A stretch of DNA of 64,000 nt from Plantibacter elymi (nom. nud.) (GTDB lineage Bacteria; Actinomycetota; Actinomycetes; Actinomycetales; Microbacteriaceae), in the NCBI RefSeq assembly GCF_900177795.1, contig NZ_FXWJ01000001.1, forward strand, positions 620,001 through 684,000. Reading direction: 5' to 3'. Positions 1 to 8,179 of this stretch are shown piece after piece; positions within the stretch are counted from its first letter, which is position 1; each line of letters opens with the position of its first letter. The notes below the pieces were generated by a model. It saw only the letters and a list, made by a program, of their open reading frames with translations, had not been told where the DNA came from and did no database searches. Both the position numbers and the translations under genes were made by a program.

Positions 1-1
1 G

Positions 2-400
2 GTCCTCACCGAGGTCGGGATGGCACGCGACGCCGACCGCCCCGCCGGCGGGTACTCGCTCGGGATGCGTCAGCGCATCGCGATCGCGGCAGCGCTCCTC
101 GGCGAGCCGGCCGTGCTCATCCTCGACGAGCCGTCCAACGGCCTGGACCCGGCAGGCATGCAGTGGCTGCGACTCCGGCTGCGCGCGTTCGCCGACGCGG
201 GTGGGACGGTGCTGCTCTCGTCTCACCTCCTCTCCGACGTCCAGGACATCGCAGACGACGTGGTCGTCATCACCGACGGGCGCGTCCTGGCCCAGTCGTC
301 GATGGGCGACATCCTCGCCGCATCGGGCGGCGACCTCGAGGCGTACTACCTGCAGGTCACCGGAACCGCCCAGCTCACCGAGAACGGGCAGGTGCGCTGA
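2..400 (+). CDS. ABC transporter ATP-binding protein, C-terminal part (cut by window edge)
   Basis: This is the C-terminal 132 residues of an ABC ATPase that energises the membrane protein encoded next; the 5' end, including Walker A, lies outside the window. The reading frame is open from base 2. Visible are the signature motif YSLGMRQR, Walker B VLILDEPSNGLDP and the switch histidine in LLSSH. The signature variant and the short C-terminus are typical of ABC-2-type exporters of the CcmA/NatA or peptide-immunity kind. The stop codon overlaps the next start as TGATG, so the two are translationally coupled. The substrate cannot be told. Confidence 0.9.
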   Translation, partial: VLTEVGMARDADRPAGGYSLGMRQRIAIAAALLGEPAVLILDEPSNGLDPAGMQWLRLRLRAFADAGGTVLLSSHLLSDVQDIADDVVVITDGRVLAQSSMGDILAASGGDLEAYYLQVTGTAQLTENGQVR

Positions 401-1224
401 TGTTCCGCGCTGAACTCGTCGGTCTCGTCACCACGACCGCGACGAAGGTCACCGCGGCGGTCGCCGTCCTTGGACTCATCGTCACGCAACTCGCCTTCGT
501 CACCCTCATGCCCGCCCTCGCCGACGGCGACATCGGGCCGGGGCTCGACGCCCTCGGGAGCGACTTCCCCGTCCTGGACCTCGCCTCCCGCGCCGTCCAA
601 CTCGACGCCCTCAACCCCCTCGGTGCGTCGATGGGCAGCGGCTCCATCGGCGTCGCACTCCTGGCGATCACCCTGCTCGGTGTGCTCGCCGGCACGAGTG
701 ACGATCGCTACGGCGGCATCGTCGGTGCTGTCCTCGCCGCGCCGAAGCGGTTCCGCATCGTCGCAGCCAAGGCGGGCGCGGTCGCACTCGTCGGCGCCGC
801 CCTCGGTGTCGTGCTCGCCCTCGTCAGCCTGGTCACGCTCGTGATCACCCTCGGCGCGACCGGGACGCCGTTCGTCCTCGGTCTCCCGGACCTCGCAGCA
901 CGGTTCGGGCTCGGTGTCCTCGCCGTCACCGCCCTGTCGGTCATCGGCCTCGCGGTCGGACTCATCGTCCGCACCCAGCTCGCCGGCGTCCTGACGATGA
1001 TCGCGATCCTCATCCTCGAACCGGTCGTCGTCTCCTCGATCCAGCTGATCACCGGCGGCGCCGTGCCGGTCTGGACCCAGTTCCTGCCCGTCGCCCTCGC
1101 ACAGGGCGTCATCCACGGCGGAACGGACGGGCTCGGACCGTCCGTCGTCATCATCGCCCTCGTGGCGCTCACCGCCGCCCTCACCGCGGCCGCATCCGCT
1201 GCGCTCTCGCGCCGCGACATCTGA
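400..1224 (+). CDS. ABC-2-type transporter permease
   Basis: A 274-residue integral membrane protein with about six hydrophobic segments: one near the N-terminus (about residues 14-36), a large periplasm-like loop rich in Asp and Leu, then segments near 83-100, 128-155, 170-190, 195-215 and 250-268. It forms the channel for the ATPase encoded just upstream. The ATG at 400 is chosen because it overlaps the ATPase stop by one base; the open frame extends further upstream only as a shadow of the ATPase. It is followed after 14 bases by a serine hydrolase gene preceded by AAAGGA, so all three genes are probably one operon. Self-resistance or lipid/peptide export is an inference from this type of pair. 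Confidence 0.8.
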   Translation: MFRAELVGLVTTTATKVTAAVAVLGLIVTQLAFVTLMPALADGDIGPGLDALGSDFPVLDLASRAVQLDALNPLGASMGSGSIGVALLAITLLGVLAGTSDDRYGGIVGAVLAAPKRFRIVAAKAGAVALVGAALGVVLALVSLVTLVITLGATGTPFVLGLPDLAARFGLGVLAVTALSVIGLAVGLIVRTQLAGVLTMIAILILEPVVVSSIQLITGGAVPVWTQFLPVALAQGVIHGGTDGLGPSVVIIALVALTAALTAAASAALSRRDI

Positions 1225-1238
1225 AAGGAACCACCCAC

Positions 1239-2465
1239 ATGAACGACCAGACCCAGACCCACACGCAGACCAAGACGCAGCACCAGACCCGTCACCGCAC
1301 GATCATCGCCGTCTCGGCCGCCGCCGCGCTGCTCGCCGGAACCGTCTCCCTGAGCGCCTGTTCCAGCGCCACGGAGCAGACCACCGGCACCGGCTCGGAA
1401 TCCGGCCCGCTGCAGGACCGGATGCAGTCGCTCGTCGACGCCGGCTACCCCGCGGCGCTCGCCTCGGTGATCGGGCCGGACGGCGAGGCGATCGACGTCG
1501 CGGCCGGCATCGGCGACCTCGCGAGCGACGAGCCGGCCCCGGTCGACGGCGAGGTGCGGATCGCGAGCAACACGAAGATGTTCGTCTCGACCGTCGTCCT
1601 GCAACTCGTCCAGGAGGGGAAGGTCGCGCTCGACGCCCCGATCGACACCTACCTCCCCGGGCTCATCACCGGCGACGGTATCGACGGCACCCGCATCACG
1701 GTTCGTCAGCTGCTCCAGCACACGGCGGGGCTCCCCGAGTACGCCGACCAGATCGCCGCCGACGCGTTCGCGGCACAGGAGCGCTACACCTCGCCCCGCG
1801 ACATGCTCGACATCGCCCTCGCCAAGCCGGCCGTGTTCGCGCCGGGGGAGCGGTGGGCGTACAGCAACACGAACTACCTCGTGTTGGGGCTCATGGTCGA
1901 GCACGTCACCGATCGGGCACTCGCCCAGCAGATCGACGAGCGCATCGTCAAGCCGCTCGACCTCGAGCACACGTACTTCCCGGCGCCGGGCGAACGCGAG
2001 CTGCGCGGCGAGCACCCGCACGGGTACCACGCGAAGACCGTCGGTGACCTCCTGGACATCACGGCCCTCGACACCTCGTTCGCCTGGTCCGCCGGTGCGC
2101 TCGTCTCGACGCCGCACGAGCTCAACGTCTTCATGAAGGCCCTGCTCGACGGTGAACTCCTGAACGAGGAGACCCTCGCCGAGATGCAGACCACGGTCCC
2201 GGCGGGCGACGAGCTGTGGCCGGGAGCGGGCTACGGGCTCGGCCTGCAGAGCTACCCGCTGAGCTGCGGCGGCGTGGCCTGGGGCCATGGCGGCGACATC
2301 CCCGGAACCCAGACACGCAACGCTGTCGGTCCCGACGGCACGGCCGTCACCATCGCCGTCACCTCGTTGCCCTGGGCGGTCGTGTCGCCCGACGACAACG
2401 AGCGGTTGATGAAGCAGTACCGGATCGTCGTCGACGCCCTCGACGCGACCCTCTGCGAGCGATGA
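1239..2465 (+). CDS. Lipoprotein serine hydrolase, class C beta-lactamase / DD-peptidase fold
   Basis: A 408-residue exported serine hydrolase of the beta-lactamase class C / D-alanyl-D-alanine carboxypeptidase family (PF00144). The N-terminus has a Gln/Thr-rich leader, a hydrophobic segment at about 21-40 and a lipobox LSAC with the lipidated Cys at 41. Active-site motifs are all present: SNTK (nucleophile Ser110, Lys113), YSN at 208-210 and the HGG triad at about 350 in place of KTG. It should act on the outer face of the membrane on a D-Ala peptide, beta-lactam or ester; the substrate is not predictable. The gene follows the ABC permease by 14 bases and is closed by a strong hairpin, so it is the last gene of the exporter operon. 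Confidence 0.88.
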   Translation: MNDQTQTHTQTKTQHQTRHRTIIAVSAAAALLAGTVSLSACSSATEQTTGTGSESGPLQDRMQSLVDAGYPAALASVIGPDGEAIDVAAGIGDLASDEPAPVDGEVRIASNTKMFVSTVVLQLVQEGKVALDAPIDTYLPGLITGDGIDGTRITVRQLLQHTAGLPEYADQIAADAFAAQERYTSPRDMLDIALAKPAVFAPGERWAYSNTNYLVLGLMVEHVTDRALAQQIDERIVKPLDLEHTYFPAPGERELRGEHPHGYHAKTVGDLLDITALDTSFAWSAGALVSTPHELNVFMKALLDGELLNEETLAEMQTTVPAGDELWPGAGYGLGLQSYPLSCGGVAWGHGGDIPGTQTRNAVGPDGTAVTIAVTSLPWAVVSPDDNERLMKQYRIVVDALDATLCER

Positions 2466-2480
2466 TCACTTCCCACCGGA

Positions 2481-2518
2481 CGCCGAGCGCCGACCCCAAC
2501 CGGGGTCGGCGCTCGGCG
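2481..2518 (+). terminator. Strong hairpin after the serine hydrolase gene
   Basis: A perfect 17-bp inverted repeat (2481-2497 and 2502-2518) with a 4-base loop lies 15 bases after the hydrolase stop codon. There is no U-tract, as is common in GC-rich actinobacteria. It separates the exporter operon from the two-component genes. Confidence 0.75.
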
Positions 2519-2533
2519 TGGTTGACTCGACCC

Positions 2534-3802
2534 ATGACCTCTCCCGCGCGGCCCGCCCCTGTCGCGGCCCGTCTGCGCTCGGCGCTCCCGCCGGTCCTGG
2601 TCCTCGCTGGTGCGGTTGGGTATCTCGGGGTCGTCCCGTGGGTCGACGAGCTGCACGCCGTGCCGGGTCGGATCCCGCCGTGGGTGCACGCGGCCCTGGT
2701 CGTGCTCCAGGCCGTCGCGTTGCTGCTGCGGGTCCGGTACCCGGTGGTCGTGTTCGGGGCTGTGGTCACGCTCGACCTCGTGATCCTCGGCAGCACCGGC
2801 GGTGAGCTCGGGATCGGCTCGTTCGGCGTGATCCTCGCCACCTACGCGCTCGCTCGGCACGAGGAGCGGCGGACGGTCATCCGCGCGCTGGTGGCCGGCG
2901 CGGTCGCGACGACGGTGGTCGGCGGCATCGCGATGGCCTTCGGGTCGTCCGAGCAGCCGCTCATCCTCGTGTTCGCGGCCGTCGCGCGCATCGTGTTGCA
3001 GTACGTACTCCCGGCCGGCGTCGCCGAGTACGCCAGGGGTCGCGAGCGCTTGCTGTCGGCGATCGAAGACCAGGCGCGCATGGCCGAGAACGAGCGTCGG
3101 ATCAGCGTGCAGAACGACCTCCGCGCGGAACGCACCGCCCTTGCGCGGGAGCTGCACGACATCGCCGGACACCACCTGTCGGGGATCATCGTCAGTGCGC
3201 AGGCGGCCAGCGCTCTAGTCGAGCGCGACCCGGAACGCGCTCGGGAGATGCTCCAGACGGTGCAGTCGGACGCACGCACCACGCTCGTGGACCTGCGGCG
3301 GACGGTCGGCCTGCTGCGCAGCGACGACGCGGACGCCCAGGGCGGCGGAGACGGATCGACCCTCGGGCCGGCGACCACTCCGACCATTGCGGCGATCCCG
3401 GAACTCGTCGAGGCGGCGCGGTCGCGGGGGCAGCACGTCGCCTACACCGTGACCGGTGAGCCTCGTGTGCTGGGTCCGCTCGCGGAGACGGCCGCGTATC
3501 GGACCGTCCAAGAGTCGCTGGCGAACGCCGCCCGCCATGCGCCCGGAGCCGTCTGCCGCGTGGCGGTGCGGTTCGAGGCGGACACGGTCGAGCTCACTGT
3601 GACGAACGCAGCGTCGTCGCAGCGGCCTACTTCGCCGTCGCGCGACGGCTACGGCCTCTGGGGCATGCGCGAGCGTGCCGAACTCATCGGAGCACGATTG
3701 ACCTCGGCACCGACGGACGAGGGCGGGTGGCGCAATCGCCTGACCATCCCTGACGAGCACCGTCCCGACGACCGTCCCGACCAGCACCGGAGTGACCAAT
3801 GA
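2534..3802 (+). CDS. Sensor histidine kinase, NarL-system type (HisKA_3)
   Basis: A 422-residue membrane sensor kinase. The first ~165 residues hold about five to six hydrophobic segments with little extracellular loop. A linker helix leads to the HisKA_3 dimerisation box ELHDIAGHH with phospho-acceptor His208, then the HATPase_c domain (N-box ESLANAARHAPG near 335; G-box GYGLWGMRERAEL). It should autophosphorylate and pass phosphate to the response regulator, whose start overlaps this stop as ATGA. The ATG at 2534 is preferred because an upstream extension would read through the 17-bp hairpin. Intramembrane sensors of this kind often watch envelope stress, which would fit the neighbouring exporter; that link is inference. 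Confidence 0.9.
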   Translation: MTSPARPAPVAARLRSALPPVLVLAGAVGYLGVVPWVDELHAVPGRIPPWVHAALVVLQAVALLLRVRYPVVVFGAVVTLDLVILGSTGGELGIGSFGVILATYALARHEERRTVIRALVAGAVATTVVGGIAMAFGSSEQPLILVFAAVARIVLQYVLPAGVAEYARGRERLLSAIEDQARMAENERRISVQNDLRAERTALARELHDIAGHHLSGIIVSAQAASALVERDPERAREMLQTVQSDARTTLVDLRRTVGLLRSDDADAQGGGDGSTLGPATTPTIAAIPELVEAARSRGQHVAYTVTGEPRVLGPLAETAAYRTVQESLANAARHAPGAVCRVAVRFEADTVELTVTNAASSQRPTSPSRDGYGLWGMRERAELIGARLTSAPTDEGGWRNRLTIPDEHRPDDRPDQHRSDQ

Positions 3803-4461
3803 TCCGCCTCCTCATCGCCGACGACCAGGCGGTCGTCCGCGCCGGCCTCTCGGTGATCCTCGGTGCCGAGCCCGACATCGAGGTGGTGGGTGAGGCGATC
3901 GACGGAGCCGACGCGGTGCGGTTGGCGAAGGAACTGCGACCGGACCTGATCTGCATGGACATCCGGATGCCGGGCACGGACGGGATCGCGGCGACCCGCA
4001 CGATAACGGCGGACCCGGACCTCGACGCCGACGTCCTCATCCTGACGACCTTCGACGTCGACGCGGACGTGTTCGCCGCGCTCGAGGCCGGTGCGGCCGG
4101 CTTCCTGCTGAAGGGCGCGGACGAGGCGACGCTGCTCGCGGCGATCCGTTCCGTAGCAGTAGGGGAGGGGACGCTCGACCAACGCCTCACCCGTCGTATC
4201 CTGCGCGAGTTCTCGGAGCGCAGGCGGGAGACGCCCGCGGCCACGATGGCACCGGCGGAGTCGCCGCTCACCGACCGCGAGTTCGAGGTCCTCGACCTCC
4301 TGGCGCAGGGACTCTCCAACGCGGAGATCGCCGACCGCCTGTTCGTCGAACCCACCACGGTGAAGTACCACCTCGCCGGTCTGCTGCAGAAGACGGGAGC
4401 GCGTGACCGCCTGCAGGCCGTGCTCTGGGGGATCCGCGCGGGACTCGTCGACCCGCGGTGA
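3799..4461 (+). CDS. Response regulator, NarL/FixJ family
   Basis: A 220-residue DNA-binding regulator, partner of the kinase upstream (4-bp ATGA overlap). The receiver domain has the acidic pair Asp8-Asp9, phospho-acceptor Asp54 in CMDIRMPG and the conserved Lys in LLKGAD. A linker precedes a LuxR-type helix-turn-helix (LTDREFEVLDLLAQG, then ANAEIADRLF-like helix and TTVKYHLAG). The last ~25 codons of this gene are repeated in degenerate form at 9589-9677, on the far side of the defence island, so the island sits immediately after this gene. Confidence 0.93.
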   Translation: MIRLLIADDQAVVRAGLSVILGAEPDIEVVGEAIDGADAVRLAKELRPDLICMDIRMPGTDGIAATRTITADPDLDADVLILTTFDVDADVFAALEAGAAGFLLKGADEATLLAAIRSVAVGEGTLDQRLTRRILREFSERRRETPAATMAPAESPLTDREFEVLDLLAQGLSNAEIADRLFVEPTTVKYHLAGLLQKTGARDRLQAVLWGIRAGLVDPR

Positions 4462-4469
4462 GTGGTGGG
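4381..4469 (+). repeat. Left copy of island-flanking direct repeat (3' end of response regulator)
   Basis: The final ~27 codons and stop of the response regulator match 9589-9677 over about 89 bases. The best core is 4397-4429 against 9606-9638, with one mismatch in 33. This is the left boundary of the island. Confidence 0.7.
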
Positions 4470-4894
4470 CGTCGGTGGTGCGTGCACCTGTGGTTTGCTG
4501 ATTCGCCGCCGCTGGAAGCGATGTTGGGTGGCAATTGGAGAACGGCGACAGACAGGCCGAGGGTCCCGTTCGCGCCTGCATGTCGCATCGCCCGCCAGAG
4601 CGAGGGGCGGCGTTCAGCACGCCGCTTCGACAAGGACTCAGTCATGAGGGTGGCGAACTTCATATGGTTCCGGCTAACGGCGGAAGGATGAATAAATAGA
4701 AATCACCAGTGAAATTGCTTTAGGGTTCGACGTGGTCATCGAGGCGAGTCGGAAATCGCTGGGCATCTTCGGCACATGGGTCTCGACTGCCGGTGGAAGC
4801 CGATCTTCTAATAAGCGTCGCTGTCCCCAGTTGGCGGAACTTCCTTTGGTTCAAGTGGGAGTAACAATGCAAACAAGCCGTGCGGCTGAGTCGT
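4462..4894. other. Gene-free left flank of the island
   Basis: No convincing gene is visible in these 433 bases. Composition drops from very GC-rich to mixed after about 4660, with AT-rich words such as gaataaatagaaatc near 4690. That marks the start of foreign sequence. Short open frames here lack a ribosome-binding site and any recognisable protein. Confidence 0.5.
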
Positions 4895-5605
4895 CTACTT
4901 GAATGGGTCCCAAGCCGTCTCGTCCGGCCACGGTCGTCTCGCGGCTGACGAACGCGACGCAATCTCGAGATTCGCATGAGCATCGTAGAATGCCAGCCAT
5001 CTGCGGAGCACCTCGGGGTCCGAGAGTCGCCCACCGATCTGTGCAGATCCGTCTCCGGAGCTGACCTTGATCTGCTCCCAGCCACCCTCGCTGAGCGCGA
5101 ATCGATATGTCAATTGCTCCCAGGTCGGGTTCACGTAGATCACCTGCGCGTCGGTTTCGTTGAGCATCTCGCCACTGAGAAAACACGTTACATCGGAAGC
5201 GCCGGCGTACCGGCGTTCTCGGTAGTCATCCCGCCGCGTACTTACGGCGTGGCGCATGGCATCCTTCGCGTCCACTCTTGCCGATGGGCCGGTAATGGCA
5301 GCGTTGTAGCCGAAGTCGGCTGGGCTGCCATCCACACGACGAATCCAGATTCCTCTGCCGTTCCAGTGGCGCACGGAACCGTCTTCCTGCTGAGTACGCC
5401 CTACATAGAAGTGGTCGACGCCTTGCCCAGTCTTCTCCTGCACTCGCGGGTGCTGTTCGAGGAGCTCGTGGAGCATCTTGACATGGGTGGGGTCGGTAAT
5501 CCGTTCGTTCAAATCGTAAGTATGCAGAATAGCGCGGAACGCCTCCTTCGCTTTTGAAATAGTATCCCAACGGAACGTACGCAATACCACGGGCTTTGCG
5601 ACCAT
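4895..5605 (-). CDS. DUF3223 (DCL-family) protein in the defence island
   Basis: A 236-residue cytosolic protein. The first ~115 residues match the DUF3223/DCL pattern known to me: a start like MVAKPVVLRTFRW, a K-A-K-E-A-F-R-A-I-L helix, a Tyr-containing turn, then LHELLEQHP, TGQGVDHFYV, a Trp/Arg strand (RGIWIRRVDGS) and DFGYNAAI. The remaining ~120 residues form a second region I do not recognise (FLSGEMLNETD, YVNPTWEQL) that recalls domains fused to DUF3223 in HNH-type proteins, but no HNH motif is present. The ATG has a strong AGAGGAG site. It lies 33 bases after hamB on the same strand, so it is probably the third gene of the operon. Function unknown; a nucleic-acid-related accessory role is inference. 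Confidence 0.6.
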   Translation of the reverse strand: MVAKPVVLRTFRWDTISKAKEAFRAILHTYDLNERITDPTHVKMLHELLEQHPRVQEKTGQGVDHFYVGRTQQEDGSVRHWNGRGIWIRRVDGSPADFGYNAAITGPSARVDAKDAMRHAVSTRRDDYRERRYAGASDVTCFLSGEMLNETDAQVIYVNPTWEQLTYRFALSEGGWEQIKVSSGDGSAQIGGRLSDPEVLRRWLAFYDAHANLEIASRSSAARRPWPDETAWDPFK

Positions 5606-5638
5606 GATCTCCTCTTTTTGTCTATTGCGATCGCTGGC

Positions 5639-8179
5639 CTAATCGCCGCTTGTTCGCCTGCGCGCCACTTGCACGATTTCTGCGACAACGAGAGTAGGTA
5701 GATCGAACGCCGCGATATCTCGCGACGTAATCCACTCAACTGACTGCTCAGGCGTGAGGTCGTCGCTGACGATGTGCTCAGACAACGCCACCACACTGGT
5801 CCTCGAGATACCAAGACTCATCATCGATACCTCGGTTACGCGCGACACGCCGAGCTCCATCATCATCGCGATGTCCGGCGTTTCGGTGCCATTCACATCC
5901 TGCGGCAGGGCCTCGTTGAGGATATCGGCGTAGCAGGCGAGGAACAGCGGCCCTTCGAATCGTGCATACTGCTCGACATCCTTGAGCACACTGCGTATCT
6001 CAACGGCGAGGGTGAATTCTTTACGTGCCCTGCGCAGATACCGAATGCGGCTTGCGATGAGAACCGCAAGGGGCCGACCCCTCATCCACTCCACGAACAA
6101 GAGAGCAAGTGAGAAGTGTCGTCCGTCCACATCGGTGAAGTCAGCCCCTAGGAACCTGAAACAGATTGCGATTGCGCGTATGTAGGAATCGACAGCATCC
6201 GTGCTCTCGGGAGCGGCCAAATCGAACTCATCCCGACTTGAGACTGTCCGGAAATGGTCGTACAGGCGTTGTATCGAGATGGGACTAATGCCCGCGTGAA
6301 GTTGGAGAGTCTCCACCGGTACGGTCAGTGGGGCCAGGCTTGCGTCAACAATCTCTGAGAGTTCGGCCGCCTCATCAGCCGTTGCCTGCAGCCACGGCAG
6401 CTCCTGCAGCTCGCGACCTTGTCGCCGTGCCGACGCCAAGATACCGAACAGAGCTTGGAGGATGGGTTGCGTGCGTGCTGTGGCCACCGGCGTACCATCC
6501 GCGATGTACTCGCGCAGAGCACCGATGTCTCGGGCGATCGCGTCGGTCGCTCTCGCCATCGGCTGACGTGTGCGGCGAGTAGGCGCCTCAAGCCACGCGT
6601 TCTCATCCGACGTGTCGATGCACACGATGTTGCCTTGAAACTCGACACCCCATCGGCCGGCTCGACCCGCCAGGTTCCAGAAGTCCGGCGCCGACATCGG
6701 AGTGTTGTTCCCCTTGCGGGGTGCTCTGACGAAAAGGTTCTGACAAGGAAGATTCACGCCCTCGAGTAAGGTTGATGTGCAAACGAGATAACGAACGTCT
6801 CCATTGCGAAAGAGCGTTTCCACTGCTTCGCGGACCAGCAACGGCATATTTCCGTAGTGGAAAGCCACGCCCTGCTTCAAATATGTTGCCAAGAGATAGT
6901 GTGGATGAATCGTCTTTTCGATGAGCTCGACGACATCGAGGGTCGCCGCGGACGGCCTCCAATCTGACGTGCCCAGCGCGTCGCAGATCTGACCGGCCGT
7001 CTTTTCGGCGTCGCCGGGCCCATTGGCGTACACAACATTGCCGGAGTGTGCACTTCCTAGCGCGACGGCAACGAGCGAAAGTCGCTTGCTTGCCGGAACT
7101 GGTCGAGCGGGCAGGTCGAACTCGCCGATCGAGATTGCCTCCCCGCTCACTAGAGCGACCATGTCCCACAGCGTCGTTTTACGTGGTCGCTGATTGACGT
7201 GAATAAGCGTCTGATTGACCGTCACTGTTTCGCTGACAAGAGCCTTCGATGTTCCAGAAACGCCTTCGACAAGGAGCTCCGGATTCGACGTGAGTGGGCT
7301 CGCGAAGATAATCGTAGGCTCGCCGCGGCGTGCGGCTTCGTCTAGAGTGCGCTGGAGAAGGACTCCGCGAGATCCGTCATTTAGCTTTTGTGCTTCATCG
7401 ACGAATATGACGTCAAACGTCATCTCCGGTCGTTTGCGCAAAAGAATATGCAGCCGTTCTTGCGTCAGGACGAACAGCTCATGTCTTTTCTCGTCGATCC
7501 TTGTATCCCAGGGCATTGTTGTAACTGTCGCACCTTCGCCCAGAGCCGTCTCGAGTTCGCGACTGACCTCATCGATCAACGCGCGTGTAGGCACCACGTA
7601 GACGGCCCTGTAGGTGTCGTGAGATCTGACTTGGGTCGTCAACCACAACCTGACGATGTGTGACTTTCCAGCCGAGGTCGGTGCTGAGACGCTCGTCCAT
7701 CGTGAGTCTTCCGCTGCGCTCCAAAATTGCCGCTGGAAGTAGTTCACCGGAACGCGGTGCTCGCCTCCGTCGACGCTGAGCTCGAGAGTTCGCCGAATAA
7801 GGTCGAGCGACAGCGGGCTCGCAGACGCCGGGTCGTCATCGTCCGGCGCGAGCCCCCTCTTGTGCGCGAGTTCGGCGGCGCGGCCATTCCCGAGGCGCCG
7901 CAGAAGATACTCGGCGGCTGCCTTCTGCACCGAAGTGGCGTCAGGGTCCTGGACGCATCCTTGCAGTATCCGAAGGGCGCCCGACTGGACAGTTTCCGGT
8001 GCGTCTAACGTAACGAGGCTCGCAGCAAGAAGGTGTCGATCCCATTCGATGCTGGGGGTAGATTCGCGCGGCCGAACATTGGCAAAGAAGCTGCGGGTGG
8101 ATTTCAGCGTTGAAAGCCGAACGCCTTCGGTGAACGCTGCGAGACCGGAGACCTCGACCCAGTACTCTTCGTCGTTCAC
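5639..8179 (-). CDS. hamB: HamB-like superfamily 2 helicase (Hachiman defence)
   Basis: An 846-residue SF2 helicase with Ski2-like motifs. Order: an N-terminal region of ~150 residues with a helical repeat feel, Q-like segment NYFQRQFW, Walker A APTSAGKS (166-173), motif Ia VVPTRALIDE, Walker B DEAQ (261-264), motif III FASPL, motif IV/V TSTLLEGVNLP, motif VI NLAGRAGRWG (Arg506, Arg509), then a long C-terminal helical part. In Hachiman systems HamB restrains and activates the HamA nuclease and scans DNA using ATP. The start is GTG, overlapping the hamA stop by four bases (GTGA), so the pair is coupled. Codon use is visibly less GC-rich than the flanking chromosome, indicating transfer. Confidence 0.78.
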   Translation of the reverse strand: MNDEEYWVEVSGLAAFTEGVRLSTLKSTRSFFANVRPRESTPSIEWDRHLLAASLVTLDAPETVQSGALRILQGCVQDPDATSVQKAAAEYLLRRLGNGRAAELAHKRGLAPDDDDPASASPLSLDLIRRTLELSVDGGEHRVPVNYFQRQFWSAAEDSRWTSVSAPTSAGKSHIVRLWLTTQVRSHDTYRAVYVVPTRALIDEVSRELETALGEGATVTTMPWDTRIDEKRHELFVLTQERLHILLRKRPEMTFDVIFVDEAQKLNDGSRGVLLQRTLDEAARRGEPTIIFASPLTSNPELLVEGVSGTSKALVSETVTVNQTLIHVNQRPRKTTLWDMVALVSGEAISIGEFDLPARPVPASKRLSLVAVALGSAHSGNVVYANGPGDAEKTAGQICDALGTSDWRPSAATLDVVELIEKTIHPHYLLATYLKQGVAFHYGNMPLLVREAVETLFRNGDVRYLVCTSTLLEGVNLPCQNLFVRAPRKGNNTPMSAPDFWNLAGRAGRWGVEFQGNIVCIDTSDENAWLEAPTRRTRQPMARATDAIARDIGALREYIADGTPVATARTQPILQALFGILASARRQGRELQELPWLQATADEAAELSEIVDASLAPLTVPVETLQLHAGISPISIQRLYDHFRTVSSRDEFDLAAPESTDAVDSYIRAIAICFRFLGADFTDVDGRHFSLALLFVEWMRGRPLAVLIASRIRYLRRARKEFTLAVEIRSVLKDVEQYARFEGPLFLACYADILNEALPQDVNGTETPDIAMMMELGVSRVTEVSMMSLGISRTSVVALSEHIVSDDLTPEQSVEWITSRDIAAFDLPTLVVAEIVQVARRRTSGD

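Noticed and set aside
4458-4691. Short plus-strand frames after the response regulator
   Set aside because: No ribosome site, no recognisable protein, and composition changes across them.
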